Shown in pieces: positions 1 through 13,446 of a stretch of DNA of 64,000 bases. The translations under genes and the position numbers were made by a program. Under the pieces are notes generated by a model. That model did no database searches, was not told the DNA's origin, and saw nothing but the letters and a program-made list of their open reading frames with translations. The DNA lies in assembly GCA_030015575.1 (NCBI GenBank), contig CM057338.1, positions 310,251,827 through 310,315,826 of the forward strand, read 5' to 3'. The stretch is from Agapanthus africanus (taxonomy: Eukaryota > Streptophyta > Magnoliopsida > Asparagales > Amaryllidaceae). Positions within the stretch are counted from its first letter, which is position 1, and every line of letters starts with the position of its first letter.

Positions 1-1441
1 GTAGGTGGTTCTGATCCGTATTTGCTACATGATTACTATTTACAGGTTCCTATTCCAAAATAATGCAAATCATGCAAAATCTCCACAGTTATGCCAAAAT
101 CCAGAGCATCTGCCACAAGCAGATAAAATCCGGGTTCCGGTCATCCACACCTGTCAAGTGCCGCTTACCAGTATAAAAGACAAGACAAATAACAGCGGTC
201 ATTCGTGTCTCAGACAAGTACAGAGCACGAGGAAGGCAAAAAAAAGATCAAGGGGTGCACGGAGCTCGAGAGAGATCATGGCCAAAAAGATTAAATGAGT
301 AGCCATTTTGGAGTGTTCAAAATCTGAAGATATTGTGGAACCATTTTGCAATTTAGAACCTGTAAAACAAAATAAGAAAGCAACATGAGGAGGCACAAGA
401 AAAAACGACGCACTAACTCCCCAAAGTGGCACCAGAACCGCGACCTCCACGTGGCGTCTCGCGACCATTTTTCAGGGGAAGTTTTGGAATTGTATATGGG
501 CTCAGAATATGGACCTTGGGTTTCACTCCTCTGCCTATAAATAATCCATTTTTAGCCAAATCAAGAATGCTTTTCTTTACTTAGATTTAATGTAGTTTAG
601 CGTGTAGTTTCTTCTTCTTCTTCTTCTTCATCTATTCACCATGAAAATTGTAGTAAGACATTTTTGAGTGGAAGATTAATGAAGATAAGGGTTTTTTATA
701 ACTTGTATCTTTAAATTCTTGCATTGTAATTTTAATTCCTAGTGTAATTTTTATTTGTTGTTGTTAAGTAGTTGTTGTTTTTTATTGTTCTTCTTTCTTC
801 TCTTTTAATCCGTATTTTTCAAGCCATGATGCTCAATGAAGTCCTTTTGTTTAAGTGAGGGCTCAAGTAATTAGCTTGTTATCTTTGTAAATCCATATTT
901 TCCATTCCTTCTTCTCTTCTTTCTTATTTTATTTTTCTTTTAATGAGGGAATAATTTACAAAGTTGTTAAGGCTATGGAAGGTTAGTATGAGGGATGAAA
1001 AAAATCCCTTTTGCTTCTCTTCGCCAAACTTCTTAAAATGAACCTAGACTGAAAAAACACAACTCCCTCACTTAGATGCGCTATAAGTGACATATAGACG
1101 CGACCTAAGTCGAGAATTCTTTTGGGGGCACTACAACGTGACATATAGTTGTGACCTAATTGGAGACTTGGTTGTGTATGTTTGGCCTAAGGTTGGAAAT
1201 AAGAGTATGTAGCGGACGGACAAGGGGTACTAGGAATGGATTTAGAATTGGAAAGTTTGCTTAAACTCGCAAATCCCATTCCTATGTCCTCCTAATCCCC
1301 GCTACTTCTGATTATCCCAACATCATTTCAAGAATAGCAAAAGACAAGCACAAAACTAATTCTAACTCTACTAACTAACCTTAACCCTAAAAAATTTACT
1401 TGAACATAAAACACTAATACTTAGAATAAAATTGAACATAT
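1..1441 (+). repeat. Family-L LTR, left part (base layer of the nest)
   Basis: This is an old copy of the LTR that also occurs at 15763-17487, 21660-23378 (both reversed) and 53341-55047. The window opens roughly 60 bases inside the LTR, judged against the solo copy at 53341. Recognisable shared blocks are the 'tttacaggttcc' stretch near 40, the TATA region near 534, the CTT repeat near 611 and the 'cctcctaatccccgctac' block near 1288. It carries no real gene; the 97-codon frame at 5-298 is LTR sequence matching the other copies. It is interrupted at 1441 by the Angela-like element and resumes at 30004. Confidence 0.85.
534..542 (+). promoter_or_regulatory. TATA box of the family-L LTR
   Basis: CTATAAATA lies in the middle of the LTR. 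The same box is at 53961-53968 in the solo LTR and, reversed, at 22727-22734 in the young element. Conservation of this position in three copies supports it as the RNA polymerase II core promoter that starts the retroelement transcript. Confidence 0.6.
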
Positions 1442-3431
1442 TGTTGGCTATAGTGCCCTCAAGGCAATTATTGTAATCGTAGGAAGGTGATTATGATGAT
1501 TGAGGAGCACCTATATGGATAGAACAGTCTTACTCAAAATGATAGTATGATATCTGGTTTGTCTTTATCATCATGTACATGCATTAAGTGGTATTACAGA
1601 TCACTATTATATGTTGATAGAGCCCATACGATTCTTGCTTGACTACCGGTATTATGATGGCGATCATATACGTAGGAGCTGGGTGGTCTATAAGCACATC
1701 CTTAAATGTCTCTAGTCGTGGGAGTATCGAGATTGGGCATTGATACTCCAGAGTAGACTAGTGTATACTTATCGAGATCCCGATGAGGGGCGGTGGCCGG
1801 TCTCACAAGCCATTGGTGTCAGTTTGTCACCTAAGATAGTATACAAGTGCTCATTGGATTATGAGTACACTGGACGGACTCGCCGGAAATATGCTAGTTG
1901 GTATTATACCTATTGTCAGATAGCAGTTCCCAGGTGACATGTGTACAGGTTAGTTTGTCGACCTGAGATCATCATTTTTCTCGTGCGAGTTCCCACTGTG
2001 CTTTGATTGCTATCCTACCACGAATGAAAGGAGTCGTGCAAACAAGTTTTATTTGGGTACAGTCCCGAGCCACAAGGAGGCAGTGAGCGGATCGTCGAGG
2101 ATTCGTCTCTTCCGGTATTAGGGGTTGATGTCGCGTAGTGTACGGGTGGCCATCACCAGAAATCCTTGGCCAAGGTAGTCGAGAATTACTGATTTGGATC
2201 AGTAGTTTCTCAGTTGGTGATGGGCTTCATACAGTCATGAAATGTCGCGTTATTAGGGGTCTGACTTTATGCACCCCCTAGACTCGATATGCGATACTCT
2301 TATATGAATAGACCAGACTACACGGATATTGTCACAGACATGATCAGTAGGGGTTCGGATGAGTTTGCTCATCGGCCTTCCTTTCGCTCAATACCTGGGT
2401 AGCCGTTACGTACAGCTAGTGCTGCTGACGTGATTGTGGTTAAACCCACTGCCAGCGTATTGACGAGTCTTTAAAGTCACACACAGAAGGTTTCCCTGCT
2501 TCGGGAAAAACGACTTAGAGGCCATATAATTTTACGGCAGGGTTCGATCATATACGTGCACTTGTGCACGAATCATGATTCGAACGGATAATACTAGTAG
2601 GCTTTGGTTTAAGACGGATTATAGTTTATATTGTTGGATTATTTTCGTCTCTTTGTATTCATATTTTTCGGAATATGGATACGGATATGTATATAAAGAT
2701 GAGGGGTATTCTTGTAATTTATTACAAGGTGCTTCTAAAAGATGACACCTCATTTTAGTTTTAATCATTTTGCTAAAATGGTTAAATGAGGTGGAGGGAT
2801 GAGTTGTCCATTTGCATTTATTATAGCATGGCTACTTAGTGACTCATGGGGTGACTCATGGTGTGACTCATGATTTACTATTATGGTATGCTTGATATTT
2901 GTTTGGGTTGTGAGATTTTTTGTGATGATTGATTCATTTCTTTAGCACACAACACTTAAACATTTTTTTCATGGATTCTTCACACTCTCTCATCTCCTCT
3001 AGCTTCTTCTTTTATCTCCACCATAAAAGTCTCATGTGTTCAGAAACTTAGGGTGTCATGAGACAAATTAATCCATCATTAGACTCTACATCCTCTAGGC
3101 TATTTAGTTTAGCGAACTAGGTATCCAAGTTACCTCGGTTTTGAAGTTGGAGCTCGAACTACATATCCTCAGGTAGATCATCTTCGATGGAGGGTGACCG
3201 GAGGCCAAACTCGATTCATGGCTCCTAGGAGCTTATGTAGATGGAAGAAGACCGAAGGACACGTATCATTCGATTTAACACTTCTATCACTTAGTTAAGC
3301 CCTTTAGTAGTTTGCTAGTTTAGGTTTTATGGTTCAATTCGGGCGGGTTTCGTTAGCGCCAAGTTTTTAAACGCCGGTTTATGTTCCGCATTGGCTGCAA
3401 TAGATGGCCAGGCCGCCGGCGAAACCCAACA
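1442..3431 (+). repeat. 5' LTR of the Angela-like element
   Basis: It is 1990 bases, starts TGTTGG and ends AACCCAACA. The partner is 9201-9909 joined to 28734-30003 (about 1979 bases). The two differ at roughly nine of the first 135 positions by eye, clearly more than the inner elements, so this is the older insertion. The block GGGTGGCCATCACCAG near 2145 is the intact counterpart of the site where the gypsy element entered the other LTR. Confidence 0.88.
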
Positions 3432-3444
3432 TGGTATCAAAGCC
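3432..3444 (+). other. Primer-binding site of the Angela-like element
   Basis: TGGTATCAAAGCC directly follows the LTR. It matches the usual plant retrotransposon site for initiator methionine tRNA (TGGTATCAGAGC) with one substitution. Minus-strand DNA synthesis would start here. Confidence 0.75.
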
Positions 3445-4871
3445 ACCCCATAAACCTTACTAGCTAGTTTACACAAGGTTAAAATGTCGATCGACTCTTT
3501 TTTCCGAATAGTAATTCCATGTTGCCATGTTTGCTGTCAATTTTAAAACTTGTTCAAATTTTTTTTCAGAGCATCGAAAAAATATGTACAGGCAAAACTA
3601 TAGCTTAGAAAAAAAATTGGGCACCTAACTCCAAAATTCGGCCGTGGAACCTAAGCAAAATGGCACATTTTGGCGCTGAACCACCGCGCTTTTTGGGCTA
3701 CAGTGCCCTGAATTTTTTCTGGGGCACTAGTTCATGGAAATATGATTTTTGTGACATATGGTATTGACCCCGATTTGTTTAAGTGTTGGATTTGCATTTG
3801 AGGCTAATTTGGAAAAGTTTAGTCGATCGAAATTTTAAGTGTGTATGTTTATCAGTGCATGTGATATATCTACGACCGTGAATATCATTTGAGCGGTACA
3901 ACCCGACTAGTTGCCATATGTTCGACTAGACGGGTTTGCGAACGTGATTTTCACGTTGATGTATCGTGATGTGCTGATATTGTGGATTGGTTTGTCGTGA
4001 TGGATAGCTAGCGGTGCAATGGTAGTAGTACCATTCAGATTTATTTATACATTTGATATTGCGGGGCGAGCATCCGATATGTGGACTGCCGTCTCTGTAT
4101 ATTATTTGTTTGGGGCACGACCGGGTTGAGGTCGATGTCGCCTTTGTATATACTTTTCTTTTCTGTACTAGGATTACCCCGCGATGGAGTGCTCGAATAG
4201 CCGGATTCTAGAGGGAAACGGGCCCGCATCTCATGGCGTTGAGATGGAGGGTGCCTCACTCTAGAATTGGTAGGCTATTCGCCACACTCATAGGGGTACA
4301 GGTTGACCCACGGAGGGGTGCCCAAGTTACCGGATTCCGTGCATTGCTGGGTGGCCTATTCACGTTGTTAATTGGGGTTGCCTCATTTCTGGGATTGGCG
4401 GGTAACTTGCTGCGCTCTTAGGGGTCCAGGTTTACATCACACAGGCTATCCACATGACCAAGGGAACGTCGGGTTTCACTTACGACTTATAGGAAACCCG
4501 GGGCTCCCAGATTATCCAGATGTTCCGTGATGCTTATCGCTTTTCTGTGATGTTGCTTATATCATGCCTGGGACGAATATTATATATATTTATATATATA
4601 TACTAGTAGATCTTGTATATGTTTTGCACCAGTGCTAGTCCAACCCCGCTCTGCCGTTAGTTAAGTAAACTAACGGGGCATGATGGGGCCCCATGGTGAA
4701 TGCGGATGGAATATACGTACATTGTATTTTCGTTCTTTTTTGGTGTGATATGTTTTAACTGATGGGACTGCATTAATTCTGATTAATGCAAGGAAAAAAA
4801 ACCTATATGATGTTTTTGGAACCAAGTTTTTTGAAAACTGGCATTACAGACGTTTCCTTTTACTTTGCACA

Positions 4872-5098
4872 GTGGTATTCGATTATGAATATCCAGCACC
4901 TCATTCGACGAGGCAAGAGCCGAGATCCCTTCACAAGGAGTGACCTCTTCAGCAAAAGTTTGCGTCAGTATAATAACTTCACTATAGTCAATTCTTTTTC
5001 TTTGTATCGTGGTATTCAATTTGGAATATCCTGCACCTCATTCGATGAAGAAAGAGCCGAGATCCCTTCACAAGGAGTGAGCTCTTTAGAAAATGTTT
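4872..5098 (+). repeat. Tandem duplication, ~137-base offset
   Basis: Two diverged copies follow each other: one from about 4872, the other from about 5009. Both contain GTGGTATTC, then CACCTCATTCGA, then the 19-base block GAGATCCCTTCACAAGGAG, then a GTTTGCG segment. The copy order and spacing indicate a local tandem duplication inside the copia leader/gag region. Confidence 0.65.
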
Positions 5099-5865
5099 GC
5101 GCCACTATATATTTATAAATCCAATCGGTTTCTTCAACGATATCAAGTTCATTACGTTAAAGGTATTTTGCCAAAAACCAGTCGTAGCCCTCCATCATTT
5201 CTTACAGGTATTACTTAGCATTCATGCTATGTATGTTGGCCTGCGTCAAGGTATAGTGAATGGTAGCGGGGTAATGCTTGTTTGTTGTATAGATATGCGA
5301 TTATTTAGGACACTCGTACAGTTATTTTGGCCTACATCAAAGACTTATACAGGTGGGTCTAAGTTAATCCAGGATAATAACGTGTTGAACTTGACTCACG
5401 ACTTGTGATATGTTGGCCTGCCTAAAAGTCATAAGCGTTAGGGGTAAAAATTATATCGGGAGTTTCAAACATACAAGAAACTTGTCAGGCATGCGCATAC
5501 TTTCTGGAGTGTGGTGACTTGAGTGGCTTCCATCAAGTTATCATGTGATTATAGTTGGATCCTAATTCACACTGATGAGTAGGATTACTCCTCGGGTGAT
5601 TTTAGATGATCCCGACTAATTATCCTTGTAGGGTTTGAGGAAGAATTCGAGAAAACAGTGGGAGCCATCCTGATTAGATAAAGTGATTAACTAATCTAAT
5701 TTAGGTTAGAATGCACGCTGAGTGTTTCTTTTCTCTCTCTCTCTCTCTTTGGCAGCGATCATGGCATGACCCTAAATTAAAACTCATAAATCAATTTAAC
5801 CGAACCTTCTTAAAACACTTTGGCTTTTGGATTTTCACGGAGTCGCATATATCATTGCCAATCCT

Positions 5866-6652
5866 ACATCCCTTTTTTCATTTCTCCATAACACTTCGTA
5901 TCACTACGAAAATCCATATTGCTTGGATATTCCATCGTATAGTTTCATATGAACTCGAAGGAACTTTTTCCAGTTCGAGGATGGATTATGATTCTGAAGA
6001 AATTGAATAGGATTATTCGATTGTCTTTTCCTTTTACCTTCTCTCAGATTGGGAGAGCTCTTAGGATTATGAGAGTACACCTATTGTGCTTATTGGATAG
6101 TCTTTTTCCAAACCATAGGCAGGTGCCGAAAGGTGGGGAAGGAAGAAAACCGATTAGCCTAAGTGTGGTGCACAGAAGGTAATAAGTAAAGACATATAAA
6201 GGGTTTAGAGTAAGGGCAAAGGAAATTGCGACCGCTATCATTCACGACAAAACCGTGTATACCCCTGCCACTCCTACTTCACCTTTGGATTTCTCCAGAA
6301 CACTTCGTATCACTACGAAGATCCATAATCCTTGGATATGCCATCGTATGTTACATACGAACTCGAAGGAACTTGTTTCAGTTCGAGAATGGATTCTGGT
6401 TGAGGAGAAATTGAATAAGGATTATTCAGTTGTATTTTCACTTAATCTTCCCTCAGGTTGCAAGCGCTCCTGGTATTAGGAGAGTACACCTATTACCCTT
6501 ATTGGATAGTCTTCTTCAAAACCTTAGGCTAGTGCCGAAAGGTAGGGAAGGAAGAAAATCAATTAGGCTAAGTAAGGTGTACAAAAGATAATAAGTAAAG
6601 ACATATAATGGAATTGGAATGAGGGCAACGAAGTATACGTTTACTATCATGA
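5866..6652 (+). repeat. Tandem duplication, ~409-base offset
   Basis: The segment at about 5866-6243 recurs at about 6283-6652. Shared landmarks in the same order are CACTTCGTATCACTACGAA, CATACGAACTCGAAGGAAC, GAGAGTACACCTATT, GGTGCCGAAAGGT or its one-base variant, and AATAAGTAAAGACATATAA. Both copies are non-coding now. The block CTTCGTATCACTACGAA is itself a small inverted repeat. Confidence 0.7.
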
Positions 6653-7289
6653 ATCTAGATAGTAGAAGAGACATTACTAGGAATACCAGGCTACCCCTTC
6701 GAAACATTTTTCATGTTTCAGCTTCACTGTGCGGTGTTAATTGAAAACTGTTTTCCCAATTAGATTCTAACTTCAGGATATATATTTATAAGACTTGATT
6801 CTCACATCTCTATGGCGTTACAGATGATGAGTGGGAGTAAGATATTGGGAATTAGGTGATTAGATCCTCTATATATCAGAATTCTTTATAATTGGTGCTA
6901 TTTGAGGAAATCACATAGGTTTTGCCAGACGGCAAATATTTAGTTTTGAATATCCGTTGTTATACACCAATTTCAAACTGATATATCTAAACGTTTATTT
7001 TATAAAGTGAGATATAACTTTTTGAAATTATGTCTATGACAATTACCTATATCAGTTCATGATTAGGTAAGGTGCATTCAACAACAGTTTAATTCTTCTT
7101 AACCATAGTACAATTTTTTAACCTACGACGTACAGGGTTTGAGTTATTGAACTCAGAGGACTTATACAAAGTATTGTATGTTGTCCGATTTCCGTTAGGA
7201 CAAAGGGGTTGGTACTCATACTATATTCTGTTTACTCATGACTTCTCCAGTTTTAGAAAAGTATTTCGATGAAATACAAGGTCTAAGTT

Positions 7290-7766
7290 TTGAGAAATTA
7301 TAGATATAAGAATAAGGTAGAGAACCATATGTTGCAAGTATTAGGATTCTTCAATGTGATCGAACATGTAGATACTTGTGTTTGGTATTCCGTTGCAAGT
7401 AATAGTTTTGAGAACTTGCTTCTCTTTCACATTACTCATACGTGGATGCATTCCTTGATGAATAATGTTACATGGCCTTCTTCCATTTGGTTGGTATGCA
7501 CTGGAAACAGCTGCATGATTTTTGAATCCATTCCAATTAAATTAGTGCTTTTGTTTCTATATTGGATATATAGAATGGATTCATATCTTAACGATGTTAA
7601 GGTATATGGAGTTGTCCGGTTGATGCTTAAAACTAGAATCTGGACAAACTCAAGGCACGTTTCAGTAATGGCAGTTTGTGGGTTATCCTGGTCTTTGACG
7701 AGGGTTAACTTTCTACCATCTGGAAAATCAATAGTTATATTGTTCTTGGCTCGCCACCAGTTTTAG
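7290..7766 (+). pseudogene. Copia integrase remnant (C-terminal core)
   Basis: Around 7480-7540 one frame reads FGWYALETAA, the conserved copia integrase block (usually SFWGYALETAAYILN). About 90 bases later another frame reads YLNDVKVYG, matching the 'L..LRVFGC' block that follows in intact elements. The pieces lie in different frames with stops between them, so the 158-residue open frame that spans the region is only partly authentic. It sits upstream of the reverse transcriptase remnant, as expected for Ty1/copia order. Confidence 0.6.
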
Positions 7767-7949
7767 TAAATGGATTCTTTTCAGAAAACATTAGTGGGAG
7801 TATGGTAGAACTAGAAGTAATTCCAGAACCATAAACGATTACTAAAAATTTAATAGAACCTGAGGATTCAAATGGTTTCGACGATCCATTAGCCACTCCG
7901 CAGATTTGGTGGGTAACCTCAAGCACCCGAGAGGTACTTCGGTCTCCTC

Positions 7950-9189
7950 AGAGGCGATGACAGGGAGTTTTTTGATTACCCAAACTTGCCACTATTGTTG
8001 TTCTAGACTATGAGGTCTGGCAGGAGGATGAGTATAACGTCGTTCTAAACTAGCTTTAGAAGTGCAGGTGTATATGACTCTACCAGAGAGTTGTTGTAGT
8101 CAGTGGGAGCAGCGGAAGCATAGTGGGTAAGTAGCTTATGTCTATTTATAGACTAAAGCAGGTATAGTGGAAATAGATCATCTAGTTTTGATATGACAAT
8201 CATAGAGTTTGACTTTATCAAGAGATGGACCTGGTAAGAAGGTAGTGGGGAGAGATATCCTGGTATTTGGATGACATGCTCTTGATAGGAAGTGATATTC
8301 TTATACTACGATCGGTTATACTCTGGTTGTCACAAGGTTTTTCTTTATATAGGATTTGGATAAAATATCAGGGATTCTGGTGACTAGATTTATGGTTTTA
8401 GATCTAGATTTGGGAAGTGTCCCAATTAGGGTACTTGATACTATTCTAAAATGTTTTAGAATGGACGACTCCTGGCGTGGTGGTGTACTCACAGGTGAAA
8501 GAGTCACCCTCTCTAAAGAGATGTCTTCTAGACTGATGACGAGAGGGATTGGCAGGATTGGCATATCACTTGCTTAGGCAATTGAGTCAATCATGAGATG
8601 TCAAGTACAACAATAGATATTGCTTTTGCACTGGCTGCAATAAGTGTATATATTAATCCAATCCTGGAGAAACATTGGGAAGCAGTTATGATCATAAGTG
8701 GATGTTCTTGGTATATGGTAACGACAGCCTTTGTCAGGAGGTGGTTATCATTTAAGGCTTCCAAGGTGACATGGATGACAGAGTGACTGTCAGAGTTATT
8801 GTTTTCCCTCTTTTGAGGGGCAGTATGTTGGACAGGTGGTCCAAGCGGACTGTGGAAGGCATGACATAGGATCCTGATTAAATTCAGTGGATGATACAGT
8901 CTGAGAAGTTTGTTGGATTTGGAGTTCATTTGTGAACTGGGTCCCATCAGATATCCAAACTAATTCTAAGAGAGGTATTTCTCATTTCGGGAGATAGTCT
9001 TTCTCCACGAAGTTGAGATATAGAAAGAGATAAAGATAGAATCACTGGAGCGGATCCACTCATTGAGGCTATTTCTCGAACGCAATAGTTTCACAAACGA
9101 GCATTGCAAGACTGATTAGTAGAGAAATTGGGTGTTCGGTATCATACGGGCTATGAGTATGCGACACCGCAATTATTAGCCTTAAGTGC
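7950..9189 (+). pseudogene. Copia reverse transcriptase and RNase H remnants
   Basis: The reverse transcriptase catalytic block is seen at about 8251-8292 as YLDDMLLIGSDI. It is preceded by FDMTIIEFDFIK (about 8190-8225) and followed by LDTILKCFRMDDS (about 8427-8470), matching copia 'IDxVLxRFxM'. Near 8610-8690 the frame reads DIAFALAAISVYINPILEKHWEAVM, the copia linker before RNase H. Near 8930-8950 ELGPI, and near 9050-9110 ADPLIEAI, match the RNase H end. Several frameshifts and stops separate these blocks, so nothing functional is encoded. Homology is clear from motif order rather than from a continuous frame. Confidence 0.8.
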
Positions 9190-9200
9190 AAGTGGGAGAT
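9190..9200 (+). other. Polypurine tract of the Angela-like element
   Basis: AAGTGGGAGAT lies immediately before the right LTR start (TGTTGG at 9201). Its composition and position are those of the plus-strand primer of copia elements. Confidence 0.7.
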
Positions 9201-9909
9201 TGTTGGCTATAGTGCCCTCAAAGCAATTATTGTAATCGTAGGAAGGTGATTATGATGATCGAGGGAGGACCTATACGGATAGAACAATCTTACTCAAAAT
9301 GATAGTATGCTATCTGGTTTGTCTTTATCATTATGTACATGCATTATGTGGTATTACAGATTACTATTATATGTTGATAGAGCCCATAAGATTCTTTCTT
9401 GACTACCAGTATGATGATGGCGATCATATACGTTGGAGATGGGTGGTCTATAATCACATCCTTAAATGTCCCTAGTCGTGGGAGTATCGAGACTGGGCAT
9501 TAATACTCCAGAGTAGACTAGTGTATACTTATAGAGACCCCGATGAGGGGCGGTGGCCGGTCTCACAAGCCATTGGTGTAAGTTTATCACCTAAGATAGT
9601 ATACAGGTGTTCATTAGGTTATAAGTACACTGGACGGACTTGCCGGGAACATACTAGTTGGTATTATACCTATTATCAAATAACAGTTTCCAGGTGACAT
9701 GTGTACAGGTTAGTCTGTCGACATGAGATCGTTATTTGTCTCGTATGAGTTCCCACTGTGCTTTGATTGCTACCCTACCACGGCTGAAAGGAGTCGTGCA
9801 AACAGGATTTAGTTGGGTACAGTCCCGAGCCACATGGAGGCAGTGAGTGGATCGTCTGGGATTCGTCTCTCCCGGTATTGGGGGTTGATGTCGCGTAGTG
9901 CACGGGTGG
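9201..9909 (+). repeat. 3' LTR of the Angela-like element, first part
   Basis: This matches 1442-2148 in the 5' LTR. It stops at the GGTGG target duplication (9905-9909) where the gypsy element begins. Confidence 0.88.
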
Positions 9910-12900
9910 TGTAACAACCGAGTTCAGTTATACCAATTTCTGATGCCGTATGTGTGGTTTATGATGTTTAATTCATTTACCATATGGATGCGAATGATAG
10001 TTTACTTTATATTCGACCCGCTTGCTTGAGCTCGTTATTTTATAGTTATGGAATACCCTAACATTACATATTTTGCATATAACAATTTAAGTCCCTTAAA
10101 ATAATTAAAAAATACATGACATTGCTTGCTTGATACCCCTAACCCCGTGGTAGCGTCCTTAAAACGTGTTCTCGTCCCGTTCAGTGAAACGGACGTGTTT
10201 GGATGGCTACGCGCACGTACGTGCGTCCGTGCTTGGGGGTATGCATTTCTGTTAAAAAATCCTTTATTTTAGTTTTTGGAACTTGCTCATAATTTTCATA
10301 TTTCAAATCCAAAATTTTGGACCCGACCCGGGCGCATTTCTGAATTATTTTGTATCCCGCCAAATTCTAATTATTTGTAAATTTTTTTTTAAATTCATTT
10401 AACCTATTTCATCAGCTAAAGATTTATGGTAAGCTAACAGAAGAGAATATTTTTTTTAACAATGGAAATATTTTCCCTTTCTTTCCCCAGCCAATGAAAT
10501 CATTCTTTAAAATATTAAAATCTTTTATAAATCTTTCCAAACCCAATTTCCTTTTCCACGAGCCAATCAGAACACCCCTCTTCTTTTCACCGGGCCCCAC
10601 GAGCCTTCTTTCTCTTCCCCTTTCTCTTTCTCTCTCCTCCTCCGCAACCTTCTCTCTCTTTCTCTCTCCCTTTCTCTCTCCACTCGCGCTCTCTCTCTCT
10701 TCTCGCGATTACTGTGCTCTTCTCGATGCTGGTCACCGCTCCCTGCATCTCGTCACCTCCCTTCTATCTTCTTCTTCTTCTTCTGTTTTTATAAACGCTG
10801 CAGCCCTTGCCACGAGAACCCCAACTCCTGATCGCCTTCCTTAAACCCTAACTACCTCATCTCCTCAACTCCAATCGAGCCTTATCATCTCCTCTCCTCC
10901 TCCTCTCCATCTTCTTCTTCTCTTCCTTCTTCCCGAGCCTCTCTCCCATGCACACACCCACAGAACACCCAACAACCCAACGTCCCCGATCGTCGCCGAC
11001 GACCCCAGCCTCGCACCCACCATCATCACCATCTCATTTCCGTTCTCTCCTCTACATCAGCACCTCAACAAGACCCTGCACGTACCCTGCAATACAACAC
11101 CAGAAACCAAACCCTAGCGCAACCCTAACCCATCACCCGAGCACCTGCACCCTCGCCGGAGCTCCGCCGATCCTCACCGTCGACGCTATCACCCCTCTGC
11201 AATCCAGTGAGTAAGTCTCTCTCCTCAATCTCCTCTGTTCTCTTTCATTCTTCTTGTTTCCCTTCCATGCATTTTCTTTCGATCAAATCGTTCACTGTTG
11301 TTTCTTGTTTCCAGAATCCGACCGTGCCGGCGACGATCCCGACGACTCAACGAAGATATCTGACCCGTGTGATCCCATCGTGCGTCGTTTGGACTCATTT
11401 CGTGTACCGTGCGCGTGTCGCGACTTTTCTCGCCGACGTAAGACGTTCCATTTCCCGTATCGCGATCCGTCGAGGCAAGTGAAACTTGCTACATGCTATT
11501 CATAATATTCCTATATTTATTTATTTAATTTCATATTAAACCTATAGATAGAATATAAAGTCGTGTGTTCCAAGTTAACAGTGCGATGTTCCATTTATAT
11601 ATTTTAGATTCAGAATTTGAAACCTACCCGTTGCATTCAGTTTACTAAACCTAGTAAACACATGTATATTTTAGATCACATAATAACTATTTACATAGTC
11701 TATGGTATTTTTTTAGTTTTACCCTATTGTACACCCGTGTGCATCTTTAACCTGTTTTAGATACAATTTGCATCTCTAGATCTTTTAACCCATGATAACG
11801 AGATTTTTAACAACCCATATTTGTTAAAGTGTATGTTACTTAATATTGGAACCATAACCCTAACTCTAATCGATAACCGTACATCTATATAGTTTATTCT
11901 GTATCTAATTACGTATCAAATTACATGTTACAGTTTATTGTTCTGTTAGTACCCATGCTGTTTATCTATACCCATGCTTATGTTAGTTTGATTATGAGCA
12001 CCCACATGACATCGTGTGCATCCTGACATGACTTGTTGCGTCTTTTACTTGACACGACATGGTACCGTGCAACTCTTGACATGACATGACACCTATATAC
12101 ATTACTTGACTTGACCTGATGTACCATGCTTTACCTATTACCTGATCTTGTGCCTAATGCCAATAAACCTGACCTGTTGTCCTCACGGACCGTTCTTGTT
12201 GTCTATCCAGACAAACCTGTACCTGCCTGATCCTGTGTTGGCATTAGTTCTAGATATTTTTTAATACCTGACTTGAACATATATAACTTGGGGGTATAGG
12301 GAAATCAATGATGAAACCTGACTTGTAACTCGACAGTCCGATACCTTTACTGATCAGTCTTACGGGCTAGGCCAGCCCCAGGGTGATGATGTTGATATCA
12401 CTCATCTTTACATACTACCCTTTTACTGCCTAGCGGCACGTCTCGGATTCAGCCCGAGAATCTTGACCGTGGTCCCGGGCACGCACGGGATACTATTGAG
12501 TTACATCGATGATTCATCAAATTGATTTCAAAGACTTGAGACTATTCAACCCATTAGACCAGTTTAGATTACTCACTGTACACTACCCTTCACTGCCCTG
12601 ATTTATATTGTTGTTACACCTGCTTTACCTTTTATGATTATACTTGCATGTCTTGTTACCCTGTTTATATTTTATTTCCCGATGACATGACGCGCTGACG
12701 TCTGGGTTTTGCATGGCCCAGATTCCGTACCTTTGCTGCAGTCCGAGCAGGAGTACTTCAGCCAGCAGGCTGAGTAGTGAGGACTCATTAGTAGTTAGTT
12801 CTTTTACTTTTCAGTACTTTATTCCTGATGTGAGCCCGCATTATGGGACATACATTCCAGTTATTCTTTTATTGGATCTTTTGCTTCCGCATTATTATTC

Positions 12901-13069
12901 TTGACTCATTTTATTTTGGCTTGTAGATATGTGCTAGATAGTTTTATTATTGTTCTTGATATCTCTACAACCGTAATGTGACTGTGGAAGGATAATTCCT
13001 ATCCACAGGTAGCATGGTTGGCTATGTCACGTGCCTACCTTAGCGTATTTTGGGAAGCGGGGCGTGACA
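9910..13069 (+). repeat. 5' LTR of the Tekay-like element
   Basis: It is 3160 bases. About three of the first 135 positions differ from the 3' LTR at 25566. It includes a pyrimidine-rich stretch (about 10600-10930, CT/CTTC tracts). Open frames here, such as 10494-10844, are low-complexity and repeated in the other LTR, so I do not call genes in it. Confidence 0.9.
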
Positions 13070-13078
13070 TGGTTCTTT

Positions 13079-13090
13079 TGGTATCAGAGC
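13079..13090 (+). other. Primer-binding site of the Tekay-like element
   Basis: TGGTATCAGAGC, complementary to the 3' end of initiator methionine tRNA, lies nine bases after the LTR end. Between here and the gag start (13447) I see no further feature. Confidence 0.85.
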
Positions 13091-13446
13091 CATAGGTTAA
13101 TCGGATTGATTCTTTTATAGTTGGGTATCGGACCCAATACATGAATCAGGATACTCGTGATTAGGAAACATGTCCTGCCACCTTGCCGTTTTACCGTTCT
13201 TGAACCTTAACCTCCTCCTGATTATACTTTTACGATATGCAGACCTCCTTTGCATATCGACTCGAAACCTGATTCCTTGTTTATCTCTAGAACTTAGGCG
13301 ACTTGGGTGGAGTTATGTAATTGTAGCTATGATACCGCGGTAAGGTTACAATGCAGTACTCTATTTAAGTAACTTGGAGTTCTAGCCTTGATCTACATTT
13401 TGAATCTGTTATCATGCTAATCTTTTGGTGCTTTGATTTCAGGAAC

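Larger units (their letters stand above)
3445..7289 (+). other. Degraded leader and gag region of the Angela-like element
   Basis: This 3.8-kb stretch between the primer site and the integrase remnant should contain leader and gag, but I could not recognise a gag domain or zinc knuckle in any frame. All open frames are short and uninterpretable. It contains two internal direct duplications, listed separately. The AT-rich tract near 4580-4610 is a simple (TATA)-type repeat. Confidence 0.5.

Noticed and set aside
5..298. 97-codon frame at the left edge
   Set aside because: Same LTR sequence as above in an older copy; no protein evidence.
7735..7926. Minus-strand 63-codon frame over the copia pol region
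   Set aside because: It is the antisense shadow of the integrase/reverse transcriptase remnant.
10494..11482. Several open frames of 80-116 codons in the Tekay-like LTR
   Set aside because: They are S/P/L-rich products of CT-rich tracts, recur in the other LTR at 26153-27163 and match no protein family.
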